Program-made: the position numbers and the translations under genes
In this document: piece after piece, positions 55,808 through 64,000 of the stretch
How the letters are laid out: the number at the start of each line of letters is the position of its first letter
How positions within the stretch are numbered: the first letter of the stretch is position 1
Assembly: GCA_019186945.1 (NCBI GenBank)
Contig: JABAQJ010000017.1
Coordinates: 92,165-156,164, forward strand
Length of the DNA: 64,000 nt
Origin: Gemmatimonadaceae bacterium
GTDB taxonomy: Bacteria; Gemmatimonadota; Gemmatimonadetes; Gemmatimonadales; Gemmatimonadaceae
Reading direction: 5' to 3'
Notes under the pieces: model-generated
Database searches by the model: none
What the model was told of the DNA's origin: nothing
What the model saw: the letters and a program-made list of their open reading frames with translations, nothing else

Positions 55808-56524
55808 ATGGCACGGCTCCCACGCTTTTCGGCGCTGGAACATCCCCAGCATGTAATCCAGCGAGGCAACAATCGGACGCGGCTCTTCGACCAGGCCCAG
55901 GACTATCTGGTGTTCCGGAGATGCATGCAGTCGGCGCTCCAGCGCTGCGAGTGCGATATCCACGCCTACGTGCTGATGACGAACCATGTTCACCTTCTGA
56001 TTACTTCGAACGCTGCTGGCGCCATCGGCAAGTTCATGCAGTCCGTCGGTCGCTCCTACGTTCGGTACTTCAACGATCGATACCGTCGTACAGGCACGCT
56101 CTGGGAAGGGCGGTACCGTGCCACGCTTATCAGCACCGACGAGTATCTGTTCAGATGCAGCCGGTACATCGAGGAGAATCCGGTTCGTGCCGGCATGGTC
56201 AGCAACCCGGCCGGCTACCGGTGGTCTAGCTATTCTGCCAACGCGTTAGGCATGGCAGATGCGCTCGTGACGCCACACGCGCGGTACCTCGCGCTGGGTG
56301 CTTCCCCGCACTCCCGTCAGCGAGCATACCGTGCGCTGTTCCGAAACGTGATCGATAAGGCCGGACTGCACGCGATTCGCGACGCGACGAACCACGCGTG
56401 GGCCCTGGGGGGTGAGCGTTTTCAGATCGAAGTGGCGTCACGCGATCGACGAGCGGCGCGACAGCCGCGGGGCCGACGTCCTGCGGTCCTACAGACCGGC
56501 CGCGTCGGCTCCGCCGACTACTGA
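55808..56524 (+). CDS. REP-associated tyrosine transposase (Y1/IS200-like)
   Basis: 238 residues of the Y1 transposase family: MARLPRFSALEHPQHVIQRGNNR at the start, the HUH-type metal motif H60-V-H62 in LMTNHVHLL, FMQSVGRSYVRYFNDRYRRTGTLWEGRYR, and YIEENPVRAGMV..YRWSSY, which includes the catalytic Tyr region. These single-strand DNA nickases/ligases move or maintain REP sequences. Gene is intact. The C-terminal 40 residues are Arg/Gly-rich (RRAARQPRGRRPAVLQ), possibly a DNA-contacting tail. No ribosome binding site is evident at 55808. Confidence 0.9.
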   Translation: MARLPRFSALEHPQHVIQRGNNRTRLFDQAQDYLVFRRCMQSALQRCECDIHAYVLMTNHVHLLITSNAAGAIGKFMQSVGRSYVRYFNDRYRRTGTLWEGRYRATLISTDEYLFRCSRYIEENPVRAGMVSNPAGYRWSSYSANALGMADALVTPHARYLALGASPHSRQRAYRALFRNVIDKAGLHAIRDATNHAWALGGERFQIEVASRDRRAARQPRGRRPAVLQTGRVGSADY

Positions 56525-56603
56525 TCCCCATTCGCGTGCGTCGTCCCGGATCAGACCCTGGTTGGAATCAGACCTGACGTAGACACCCACGTAACGCCCA
56601 ACC

Positions 56604-56640
56604 GGAGTCTGACCCCAATTGGGCCACCCCAATTGGGCCT
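56604..56640 (-). repeat. inverted and tandem REP-like copies after the transposase
   Basis: GGAGTCTGACCCCAA (56604-56618) is the exact reverse complement of the upstream core. CCCCAATTGGGCC then appears twice, once joined to that copy (from 56613) and again at 56627-56639. Each contains the palindrome CCCAATTGGG, which can fold. Confidence 0.85.
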
Positions 56641-56645
56641 GGCGG

Positions 56646-57461
56646 CTAGAAACGCACGCCGAGCTTTATCGAGCGTGACGCCACGTGGGCTGCGTTGTAC
56701 TCGACGGCCAAACGCATCACGGACACCCGTGCCGCAATACCGACCATCGCCTGGGCACCAACCGTGGTCTCATCGGCGAGCGTCACCAGAGACGACGTCT
56801 CATGGGCGCGCGAGACATACGACGACACGCCCCCATATGGCGAGAGTGAAGCCCACGATGCCAATACGTACGTCTTGCTGGCCAACGCGTCGACACCTAC
56901 AACCGTGAGTCCAAGGTCATCCGGACCGCTCAACGACGCAACGCTCACCCTGGTAGCCGCCGCCCAATTCTTCACCGTATCGTCGACGATGCTGAGTTGC
57001 ATCTGCCCGGCATAGACCCCGTAGTTTGCCAGAGGATTCTTGGCAGCGTACGCCCCTACGTCGATTCTTTTCGTGACGCCCACCCGGAGCATGAAGCCCG
57101 GGAACGTCAGGCCGCTCCCATCGAAGAGGTAGTGCATCGAGTCCGGATGCACGAACGTGTCGTTCCACGCCGATTCCGTGTCATCGATCCCCGTCTGCCA
57201 TTGAAGCAGCGAGAGCTCAAACGTGCCGCGCCCCATCGGCCTCGCGTCGGTAAGCGGGCGGAAGTACGATACCAAGCCGGCCTCCCTGGTGAACTGCCGC
57301 CATGCGCCCTGCGTGAGGGATGGATCCAACTGAAAGGCGCAGTCTTCCCATCGTGGACTGACATGAAGCGTGACGTTCTTTGTCTGCTGAGCGGATGCGC
57401 TCACGGAGACCACCGTCACTCCGAGAACGAGTTCCGCCACGCGAAAGGCGTTACGGTACAT
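56646..57461 (-). CDS. outer-membrane barrel-like hypothetical protein
   Basis: 271 residues. Signal peptide MYRNAFRVAELVLGVTVVSVSASAQ. The remainder is strand-rich (RGTFELSLLQWQTG, FMLRVGVTKRIDVGAYA, MQLSIVDDTVKNWAAATRVSVA, YVLASWASLSPYGGVSSYV) and ends SIKLGVRF, a terminal Phe as in outer-membrane barrels. It resembles transporter-like barrels of about 12 strands but I recognise no named family. AGGAGA lies 7 nt before the ATG at 57461. The next 288 bases (57462-57749) contain one CGTTAGGC word and no gene I can support. Confidence 0.75.
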   Translation of the reverse strand: MYRNAFRVAELVLGVTVVSVSASAQQTKNVTLHVSPRWEDCAFQLDPSLTQGAWRQFTREAGLVSYFRPLTDARPMGRGTFELSLLQWQTGIDDTESAWNDTFVHPDSMHYLFDGSGLTFPGFMLRVGVTKRIDVGAYAAKNPLANYGVYAGQMQLSIVDDTVKNWAAATRVSVASLSGPDDLGLTVVGVDALASKTYVLASWASLSPYGGVSSYVSRAHETSSLVTLADETTVGAQAMVGIAARVSVMRLAVEYNAAHVASRSIKLGVRF

Positions 57462-57749
57462 TGGGAATCTCCTGTCGTTGCGATCAGCGTCGGGGGGCGG
57501 AAGGCGATCCGTGACGCTCCCGGCGCCTCACAGTCGCGACATCGAACGATGCCGCGTCGCCGGCTTCCTACGGCCGCGAAGGCAATCGGGTTTCGCACAC
57601 GCTTCCAACACTCGCAGCCGCGTTAGGCGGCAAACTGCGAGATAAATTGCAGCATTCCACGTTACTCGCTCAGAACGCCACTCGACTCAGTATGGAAGGC
57701 CTCAGCTACGGCCTCTCGATCCCTTCCGACCTGGCGCAGTCCGATCGGG

Positions 57750-58148
57750 TCACCGCACCTGACCGGCACGCGCCAGCCACCAGTACGACAGAAAGAGCGC
57801 CAGCCACACGACACTGCGAAACACCATGGCACGCACGCTGTCGAGAGCGACTGCCCCTCCCACGAGCGCGACGAAGATCACCGCTGCCAAAGCCGCGAGG
57901 TTCAACGCCAGAACCGCGCCTGCGAGAATCCTCCCTCGCAGCAAACTGCGCCAAGCCACGATTCCGGTTCCACAGTAGACGAGCCCCATGAGTGAATTGA
58001 AGATCACGAGCGGTCGGTAGACCACGTAGCCCGGATCCCGCCCGACGAGAACACTGCCGCCTGCCGCAGCAGTGACAAGTCCGAAGCCGATCGCGACCAC
58101 CGACAGAAGCCGCCGAACCTGTGTGCGTTCCACCCGACCTTCGCCCAC
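57750..58148 (-). CDS. small four-helix membrane protein, unknown
   Basis: 132 residues with four hydrophobic helices: LLSVVAIGFGLVTAAAGGSVLVG, PLVIFNSLMGLVYCGTGIVAW, ILAGAVLALNLAALAAVIFVAL and MVFRSVVWLALFLSYWWLA. No family is recognised; the plan resembles small DoxX-like or DUF-type inner-membrane proteins. The start is GTG at 58148 with an excellent AGGAGGT 5 nt upstream, which makes the gene convincing. It follows the aminotransferase gene by 35 bases on the same strand, so they may be co-transcribed. Confidence 0.78.
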   Translation of the reverse strand: MGEGRVERTQVRRLLSVVAIGFGLVTAAAGGSVLVGRDPGYVVYRPLVIFNSLMGLVYCGTGIVAWRSLLRGRILAGAVLALNLAALAAVIFVALVGGAVALDSVRAMVFRSVVWLALFLSYWWLARAGQVR

Positions 58149-58183
58149 GGGGACCTCCTCGACGCCTGCGGACCTCGAATGAC

Positions 58184-59407
58184 CTACCTCGCGGCCAGGA
58201 GTCTCCCGGCTCGCGACGCTGCCTCAGACAACCGCTCGGGGGACACGATGAACGAGATCCGAAAGAAACCCTCCCCTCCCTCTCCGAACGACGATCCCGG
58301 AAGCGCGATCACGCCCTCCTCGTTCATCAGACGATCCGTGAACTCGCGGCTTGGCAGATCCGCGGGAAGGGGAATCCAGAGATACATCGTCGCTGTCGGC
58401 GACTCGCACGCGAACCCAGCCGCGCGAAACGCCTCGACCGCGGCATCGCGTCGTTCGCGGAATACCGAAACATTCGCCGGCACGAATTGGTCGTAGCTCT
58501 CCAGCGCCGCTACCCCGGCGGCCTGAATGCCCATGTAATGCCCCGTGTCGACGAACGTCTTGACCTTCGCGAGGGCGCTGGCGATCTCCGGCCTGGCGGC
58601 CGCCCAGCCACAACGCCACCCGGTCTTGCTCAACGAGTGGAACTCGATCGCGACATCACGCGCACCGTCGATCTCGAAGATGGACGGTGGCACGTACCCA
58701 TCGAACGCCAGTTCGCTGTAGGCATTGTCGTACACGAGCAGGACGTCGTGCTCCTGACAGAATCGGACGACACGCGTGAGGTAGTCCCGCGGCGCGATCG
58801 CCGTTGTGGGATTATTCGGGTAGTTCAGATACAACACGCGCGTGCGCACGACGACGTCGGCAGGCAACTCATCGACATCGATCAGAAATCCGGTCCTCGG
58901 CCGCAACGGATAGATGTACGGCGTCGCTCCACTCAGGAAGGCTCCACCGAAGTACGCCTGATACGCCGGCTCGGGGACAATGGCGACGTCGCCGGGCTCC
59001 AGGTACGCCGACGCGACATGTGCTAGCCCTTCCTTGCTGCCGATGAGCGGCACGATCTCGCGCAGCGGATCGAACCGCGTACCGAAGCGCCGCTCCATCC
59101 ATGTCGAGATCGCCTCACGATACGGTACGTATCCCAGTCCGAATCCGTACCGACCTAACGACGGCTGTTCGGCAGCCCGCTGCAGCGCCGAGATGGCCCT
59201 GGAAGGCGCCGGAAGATCGGCGTCGCCAGCCCCGAGGTCGATCACGTCTACACCCCGCTCCAACAACTCGCGCTTGCGACCGGGGATGTGCGCGAGAGGG
59301 TACGCGGGAAGCTCCTGGAATCTCCGACTGAGGCGTGGCACGGCGCTGATCCGAAGCGGATGTGAAGAAATCGGGGCCACCGCGGTCGCCGAGGCAACTA
59401 CGGTCAC
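58184..59407 (-). CDS. class I/II PLP aminotransferase (LL-diaminopimelate aminotransferase-like)
   Basis: 407 residues. VIDLGAGDADLPAP, GSKEGLAH, the YPNNPT motif (N198), VYDNAYSELAFDG (D227, Y230) and the PLP lysine K261 in HSLSKTGWRCGW are all present, as in the DapL/ alanine-aspartate aminotransferase group of fold type I. It transfers amino groups in the cytosol; DapL-type activity is plausible (VDVIDLGAGDAD is typical) but not certain. Start at GTG 59407 is uncertain; an internal GTG 23 codons later (VPRLSRRFQEL) fits the family N-terminus equally well. Confidence 0.88.
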   Translation of the reverse strand: MTVVASATAVAPISSHPLRISAVPRLSRRFQELPAYPLAHIPGRKRELLERGVDVIDLGAGDADLPAPSRAISALQRAAEQPSLGRYGFGLGYVPYREAISTWMERRFGTRFDPLREIVPLIGSKEGLAHVASAYLEPGDVAIVPEPAYQAYFGGAFLSGATPYIYPLRPRTGFLIDVDELPADVVVRTRVLYLNYPNNPTTAIAPRDYLTRVVRFCQEHDVLLVYDNAYSELAFDGYVPPSIFEIDGARDVAIEFHSLSKTGWRCGWAAARPEIASALAKVKTFVDTGHYMGIQAAGVAALESYDQFVPANVSVFRERRDAAVEAFRAAGFACESPTATMYLWIPLPADLPSREFTDRLMNEEGVIALPGSSFGEGGEGFFRISFIVSPERLSEAASRAGRLLAAR

Positions 59408-59586
59408 ACCATACGGGAATGGAAGTCAATGCCCAGAGCTTACGAACCTCCACGAAAGCTATTTCACCACCGCGATCCTACCAACCGCGCTGGCGCCGAG
59501 TAATATCCGCCGATGCGGACGGTAGAACCGCCATCCGCGCGCCGCCACGGGAACGAATCGCACCTGTCCGCAACCATCTAGCCGCC

Positions 59587-60315
59587 ATGCTGCTCACTGC
59601 CCTGTCGATCCTGGCCGCAACCTCCCTTGCCCCGACGCCGACGCTGTACCGCGCCGAATTCGTGCAGGCCGCACCGGGGCGACTGTTGGATCTGATCGAC
59701 TTCGTGAAGGGTCAGATGCCGGCATATGATCGGGCCCGCGAGCCGCGCCCTTTCCTGATGCGCCACAGCCAGGGTGACCGATGGGATCTCATGCTGTTGG
59801 TTCCAATGGGAGATAACGCGCCAACGTACTTCTCCGCCGACCGCACGGCGCTTCGCGAACGCGCTGGCCTGAGCGGGGCAGCGAGCGATGCGCGATGGCG
59901 CGACCTGGTCACGTGGCACGAAGTGCTCTACGTCCGTGGCCCGGCACTCGACGACGTCAAACGGGAGTTCGACACGTCAGGATTCGCACACATCGAGATA
60001 TTTCGGGCGCTTGCCGGTCACTTCGACGCGTTGAAGCAGGAGCGCGAGATGGAAGCGACGTTCAACGCCACTGTCGGGCGCGCTAAACTTCTCTACTTCG
60101 AACGTGAGCCGACACTCGGCGGCGCGGCGTGGGACATGTTCACGATCGATCTTTATCGCGACCTCACTCACTACGCCCAAGCATCGGCGTTCACTGCCGA
60201 GGCGGGAGATGCAGCGGCCAGGAAGGCGGGATTCGAGAGTAGCGCCATGATCGGCCCTACAATGCGCCGGCATATCAGCACGCACCACGACACACTTGCA
60301 GGCGTGTTGAAATAG
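59587..60315 (+). CDS. secreted hypothetical protein
   Basis: 242 residues from the ATG at 59587, with a short signal peptide (MLLTALSILAATSLAPTPT). The body is mixed alpha/beta: YRAEFVQAAPGRLLDLIDFVKGQMPAY, RWDLMLLVPMGD, AHIEIFRALAGHFDALKQER and a terminal RRHISTHHDTLAGVLK with a His cluster that could bind a metal. The pattern of two similar halves (each with F/H-x-E-x-F strands) resembles a dimeric alpha/beta barrel. I do not recognise the family. It diverges from the aminotransferase gene. After it, 60316-60605 holds no gene I can support. Confidence 0.65.
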   Translation: MLLTALSILAATSLAPTPTLYRAEFVQAAPGRLLDLIDFVKGQMPAYDRAREPRPFLMRHSQGDRWDLMLLVPMGDNAPTYFSADRTALRERAGLSGAASDARWRDLVTWHEVLYVRGPALDDVKREFDTSGFAHIEIFRALAGHFDALKQEREMEATFNATVGRAKLLYFEREPTLGGAAWDMFTIDLYRDLTHYAQASAFTAEAGDAAARKAGFESSAMIGPTMRRHISTHHDTLAGVLK

Positions 60316-60605
60316 GCCGTCCTTCGTCGGAAGCAACCGCTCACCCAGGTACCGAGCGTGCGCGGCCGGATCTCGATCGCGATGCCGAGTGTAGCGCCCA
60401 GATCCCGATACTCGGTCATCCAATGCCAGATGATGTCCGGCCTTCCGCCTATTCAGGGTCGGAGTGGTCTGAGGAACAGGCAGGCACCTCCCGGGAAGAC
60501 GCCACTCGCATTCCAAATCGATCGACTCGGCAGACATGAAAATCGCCGCCGATGTGGCGCAACAAGCTCTCGCGTCACATGATCAATCGTCCCAACCCGC
60601 GAGTT

Positions 60606-63600
60606 ATGATTACATCGGCATTCCCCCGGATCCCCGCAACATTCGTTCAGCGTCTCGTTTCGTTCGTCGCGGCGCTTCTGTTGCTCCCACATACCGGCAC
60701 CGCTCAGAACACGACCGGACGAGGAGAAGCCAGGGATCCGATGCAGGAAGGACTCCCGCTCAAGCCCACGCGGAACATTGCGTTCCGCACGACGGTCGGG
60801 CACTGGATGTCCGTGGACATTACGCCTGACGGTCAGACGCTCGTGTTCGATCTACTGGGCGACTTGTACACGATGCCGGCGGCCGGGGGCAAGGCAATGC
60901 CGCTCACGCAAGGGATGGCATTCGATGCGCAACCTCGCCTGTCCCCCGATGGCAAACGCGTGGTGTTCGTCAGCGACCGGGATGGCGGCTGGAATCTCTA
61001 CATCATGTCGCTGGACAAACGCGATACGTTGCAGTTGACGAGGGGGAAGACCAACACTTACGAGTCACCCGAGTGGACGCCGGACGGGAAGTACATCGTT
61101 GTTACCCGCAACATGAAGCTGCACTTGTACCACGTCGAGGGTGGCTCGGGGCAGCAGTTGATCCGCGAGCCCGCCCAACTCCGGACGATGGGCGCGGCAT
61201 TCGGTGCGGACCAGCGCTACATCTGGTTCGCACAGCGAACCGGACAATGGGTCTACAACACGCCGATGTCCGACTACGACCTTGCCGTCTACGATCGCCA
61301 GACCGGCCAGACGACGGTCCGGGAGAACAGGTGGGGTTCGGCTTTCAGGCCGACACTCTCTCCCGACGGTCGTTGGCTGGTCTACGGAACTCGCCACATC
61401 GACACGACTCGCCTTCGCATTCGGGATCTCGCCAACGGAGACGAGCGGTGGCTCGTGATGCGAACGCAGCGTGACGATCAGGAATCGCGCGCCACGCTCG
61501 ACGTTCTTCCCGGCATGACGTTCACCCCGGATTCGAGGAGTCTGATCACTACGTGGGATGGGAAACTGTGGAAGGTACCAGTCGAGGGAAGCGCGCCACC
61601 GGTCGAGATCCCATTCGAGGCGGACGTCAACCAGGCGTTAGGCCCTTACGTGGAGTTCAACTACCCGATCGCCGATTCGGCGACGTTCGTTGTGAAGCAG
61701 ATCCGCGATGCGGTCGCTTCACCGGACGGGGCGAGACTGGCTTTCGTCGCACTCGATCGCTTGTACGTCATGGATTGGCCTGCCGGGACGCCGCGACGTG
61801 CGACGGACATGGAAATCGGCGAGTTCGAGCCGGCGTGGAGCCCGGACGGGCAGTCGATCGTGTATACGACGGCTAACTCGAATGGCGGGCACATCTACAA
61901 GGTTGGCGCATCCGGCGGCGGGCAGCCCCAGCGCCTGACGAAGGCTTCGTTCTTCTGGCAGCGACCGGTGTTCTCCCCTGACGGGCAGCGCATCGTGGCC
62001 CTGCGATCGGCGTTCAGAACGTACGAGCAGTCGGTTGCCGGCAGCCCCGGTGCCGGCGAGGACATCGTCTGGCTTCCGTCCTCGGGCGGCGATGCCACCG
62101 TGATCGCGCCAGCGAGCGGACTCGGCCTGCCGCACTTCGGTCGCGATGGCGATCGACTCTATCTGTACAGCGGACAGCGCGGGTTGGTGTCGATGCGGTG
62201 GGACGGGACGGATCAGAAGACGCACCTGCGGGTTACGCTGGCGCCGCCTCCAGGCGCTCCCGCCGGTGGCCCTCCTGGGGGCGCGGCCGCTGTGGCCGTG
62301 AATGTGTCTCCCGACGGCAGCGAAGCGCTGGCACAGGTCAGCGGCGACATATACCTGATGCCGATACCGGAAACTGGCGGGACAGAGCCGACGATCGCTG
62401 TCGGCGGAGGCGAGAGCACGTTCCCGGTGCGACGGCTCACGGACATCGGCGGCCAGTTCCCGTCGTGGCAGCGCGACGGTCGCGCCGTGCACTGGTCGAT
62501 CGGCAATGCCCACGTCGTTTACGATGTTGCCGCCGGTCGCCGCTTCGACGACTCTGTCCGTCAGGCGCGACGCTTTGCTGCGGGCGGCGCCGACTCCGCA
62601 CGCAGCCGAGCACCAGTGCCGGTGTTCAAGTCGTTCGAAAAGCGTGTCGTGGTCTCGGCAACGCGCGACATCCCGATGCAGAACGTCGTCCTGCGCGGTG
62701 CCCGGCTGATCACGATGAGGGGAAAGGAAGTAATTGCCAATGGCGACATCGTAGTCGCCAACAACAGAATCGTCGGAGTCGGCTCGCGTGGCAGCGTGCG
62801 CGTGCCGTCCGGAGCACGCGTGATCGATGTGTCCGGGAAGACCATCATCCCCGGTTTCGTGGACACGCACGCGCACGTGCGCGCAACGTTCGATATCCAT
62901 CGCGAGCAGGTCTGGAGCTACCAGGTGAACCTCGCGTACGGCGTCACGACGTTGCGCGATCCGCAGACGTCGACTACGGACGTCCTGTCATACGAGGACA
63001 TGGTGACCGCAGGCCGGATCGTGGGCCCGCGCATTTACTCGACAGGGCCCGGAGTGTTTGGAGGAAATAATCCCACGGGCAACAACCTTACGAGCCTCGA
63101 TCAGACGCGCACGATCCTCAAGCGCTACTCCCAGTACTTCGACACGAAGACGATCAAGGAGTATCAGGCAGGTAACCGCGAGCAGCGGCAGTGGATCATC
63201 CAGGCCGCAAACGAACTCGGTCTCATGCCGACCACCGAGGGCGGACTCGACTACAAGATGAACATCACGGAGTTCATCGACGGCTACAGCGGTCACGAGC
63301 ACACCATTCCCACATTCCCACTGCAGGACGACGTGGTGAAGTTCCTCGCGCAGGCGAAAACGGTCTACACGCCGACGATCCTCGTGGCCTATGGCGGGCC
63401 GTGGGCGGAGAATTACTGGTACGAACACGAGGATCTGCTCAACAACGAAAAGCTCAAGCGCTTCACGCCGTGGGCGGATCTGGAAGGCAAGATCCTGCGG
63501 CGCGGCGGCAACAATCAGGCCGGATGGTTTCACGAGTCCCAATATGTGATGAAACCGGTGGGCGAGTCGATCCGCGACCTGATTGCGGCTGGCGGGAGAG

Positions 63601-63887
63601 CCGGCGTGGGATCTCATGGGCAACTGCAGGGGCTGGGCTACCACTGGGAATTGTGGAGCATGGCCAGCGGCGGGCTGTCCAACCACGATGCGCTCATGGT
63701 GGCCACGCTCATGGGAGCCAACGCACTCGGACTGGGCAAGGATGTCGGATCGATCGAGCCGGGCAAGCTGGCCGATCTGCTCATTCTCGATCAGAACCCT
63801 CTGGTGAATCTCCGCAATACCAGTTCCATCCGAACGGTGATGAAGAACGGCCGGCTATATGACGCCAACACTCTGGCCACACGTTAG
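60606..63887 (+). CDS. secreted TolB-propeller amidohydrolase fusion
   Basis: 1093 residues. Signal region VQRLVSFVAALLLLPHTGTAQ. Residues about 60-690 form WD40/TolB-like propellers (LSPDGKRVVFVSDRDGGWNLY, WTPDGKYIVVTRNMKLHLY, WSPDGQSIVYTTANSNGGHIY). An amidohydrolase domain follows: GFVDTHAHVRA (metal His pair), TTEGGLDYKMN, DGYSGHEHTIP, GVGSHGQLQGLGYHWELW and GSIEPGKLADLLILDQNP. A Gly/Pro/Ala insert (PPPGAPAGGPPGGAAA) lies in the second propeller. The propeller may gate access, as in TolB-like and S9 enzymes. Start choice is uncertain (ATG also at 60552 and 60579); 60606 gives the most usual signal length. The stop TAG lies in a CGTTAGGT word. Confidence 0.88.
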   Translation: MITSAFPRIPATFVQRLVSFVAALLLLPHTGTAQNTTGRGEARDPMQEGLPLKPTRNIAFRTTVGHWMSVDITPDGQTLVFDLLGDLYTMPAAGGKAMPLTQGMAFDAQPRLSPDGKRVVFVSDRDGGWNLYIMSLDKRDTLQLTRGKTNTYESPEWTPDGKYIVVTRNMKLHLYHVEGGSGQQLIREPAQLRTMGAAFGADQRYIWFAQRTGQWVYNTPMSDYDLAVYDRQTGQTTVRENRWGSAFRPTLSPDGRWLVYGTRHIDTTRLRIRDLANGDERWLVMRTQRDDQESRATLDVLPGMTFTPDSRSLITTWDGKLWKVPVEGSAPPVEIPFEADVNQALGPYVEFNYPIADSATFVVKQIRDAVASPDGARLAFVALDRLYVMDWPAGTPRRATDMEIGEFEPAWSPDGQSIVYTTANSNGGHIYKVGASGGGQPQRLTKASFFWQRPVFSPDGQRIVALRSAFRTYEQSVAGSPGAGEDIVWLPSSGGDATVIAPASGLGLPHFGRDGDRLYLYSGQRGLVSMRWDGTDQKTHLRVTLAPPPGAPAGGPPGGAAAVAVNVSPDGSEALAQVSGDIYLMPIPETGGTEPTIAVGGGESTFPVRRLTDIGGQFPSWQRDGRAVHWSIGNAHVVYDVAAGRRFDDSVRQARRFAAGGADSARSRAPVPVFKSFEKRVVVSATRDIPMQNVVLRGARLITMRGKEVIANGDIVVANNRIVGVGSRGSVRVPSGARVIDVSGKTIIPGFVDTHAHVRATFDIHREQVWSYQVNLAYGVTTLRDPQTSTTDVLSYEDMVTAGRIVGPRIYSTGPGVFGGNNPTGNNLTSLDQTRTILKRYSQYFDTKTIKEYQAGNREQRQWIIQAANELGLMPTTEGGLDYKMNITEFIDGYSGHEHTIPTFPLQDDVVKFLAQAKTVYTPTILVAYGGPWAENYWYEHEDLLNNEKLKRFTPWADLEGKILRRGGNNQAGWFHESQYVMKPVGESIRDLIAAGGRAGVGSHGQLQGLGYHWELWSMASGGLSNHDALMVATLMGANALGLGKDVGSIEPGKLADLLILDQNPLVNLRNTSSIRTVMKNGRLYDANTLATR

Positions 63888-64000
63888 GTCTCGAGTCTCT
63901 CGCCCCACGCACGCGTACTGACGAGAGGGCCGGCAACTGATCCTGGAAATCGACTCGCCAGGATCGACGAACGCTGATCCCATGAACATGAGCGGCGGGG

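Larger units (their letters stand above)
55627..56640 (+). mobile_element. REP-associated tyrosine transposase (RAYT) locus with flanking repeats
   Basis: A RAYT gene bracketed by copies of one short word: two direct copies upstream (55644 and 55672) and inverted copies downstream (56604 onward). A partial copy (CAATTGGGGG) begins near 55627. This is the layout of RAYT/REP elements, domesticated relatives of IS200/IS605. I see no target-site duplication; the ends are set by the repeats. Confidence 0.75.

Noticed and set aside
55644..56640. CRISPR-like spacing of the TTGGGGTCAGACTCC copies.
   Set aside because: Only two direct copies 28 bases apart, with inverted copies beyond a transposase gene; this fits REP elements.

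Overview
The window is G+C-rich bacterial chromosome (roughly two thirds G+C by eye) from a Gram-negative organism: many products carry signal peptides or lipoboxes and several look like outer-membrane beta-barrels. The mix of sortilin-like (VPS10/BNR) propellers, S9, M20, M28 and P1 peptidases, amidohydrolases fused to TolB-type propellers, and SdrD-type lipoproteins is what I associate with Gemmatimonadota. That placement is an inference from gene content. I see no rRNA, tRNA or CRISPR array.

Layout. 1-7.15 kb: a partial S9 peptidase (minus strand), a persulfide dioxygenase-like/rhodanese fusion with a DUF502 membrane protein, then an operon of amidohydrolase, Cys-containing propeller lipoprotein and TlpA thioredoxin. 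7.15-18.9 kb: two translationally coupled lipoproteins with an SGNH-like N-terminal domain, SdrD B-like calcium-binding repeats (22 in one, 3 in the other) and a shared C-terminal domain. The 22-repeat array is built from eleven A-B pairs with a period near 660 bp. 19-34.9 kb: a small Lys/Ala-rich membrane protein, a peptidoglycan-binding YkuD-like protein with a DJ-1/PfpI gene, two large sortilin-like proteins, an M20 peptidase, a CsgG-like/SH3 protein, a membrane sulfatase-type hydrolase and an ABC-F ATPase.

35.1-40.6 kb: a four-gene minus-strand operon in which every junction is a 4-nt ATGA overlap: GcvT-like folate transferase, two CrtI/PYROXD2-type FAD oxidoreductases and a Rieske oxygenase with a Glu bridging residue. 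Together they suggest oxidative demethylation of a quaternary or methylated amine. This is the best candidate for an undescribed pathway. 40.7-49.3 kb: S9 peptidase, lysophospholipid-type acyltransferase, infA, a proline racemase-family enzyme, an M28 peptidase, a cold-shock gene preceded by a promoter plus intrinsic terminator that could make a ~70-nt RNA, a small beta-barrel protein and a P1 peptidase. 49.5-64 kb: MprF, an esterase, a YCII-like protein, a diheme cytochrome c, a REP-associated tyrosine transposase flanked by its repeats, another outer-membrane protein, a small membrane protein, a PLP aminotransferase, a secreted hypothetical protein and a TolB-amidohydrolase fusion.

Across the whole window the word CGTTAGGC (with CGTTAGGT) is strongly over-represented on both strands, in several reading frames and in intergenic DNA. 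No gene model explains it.
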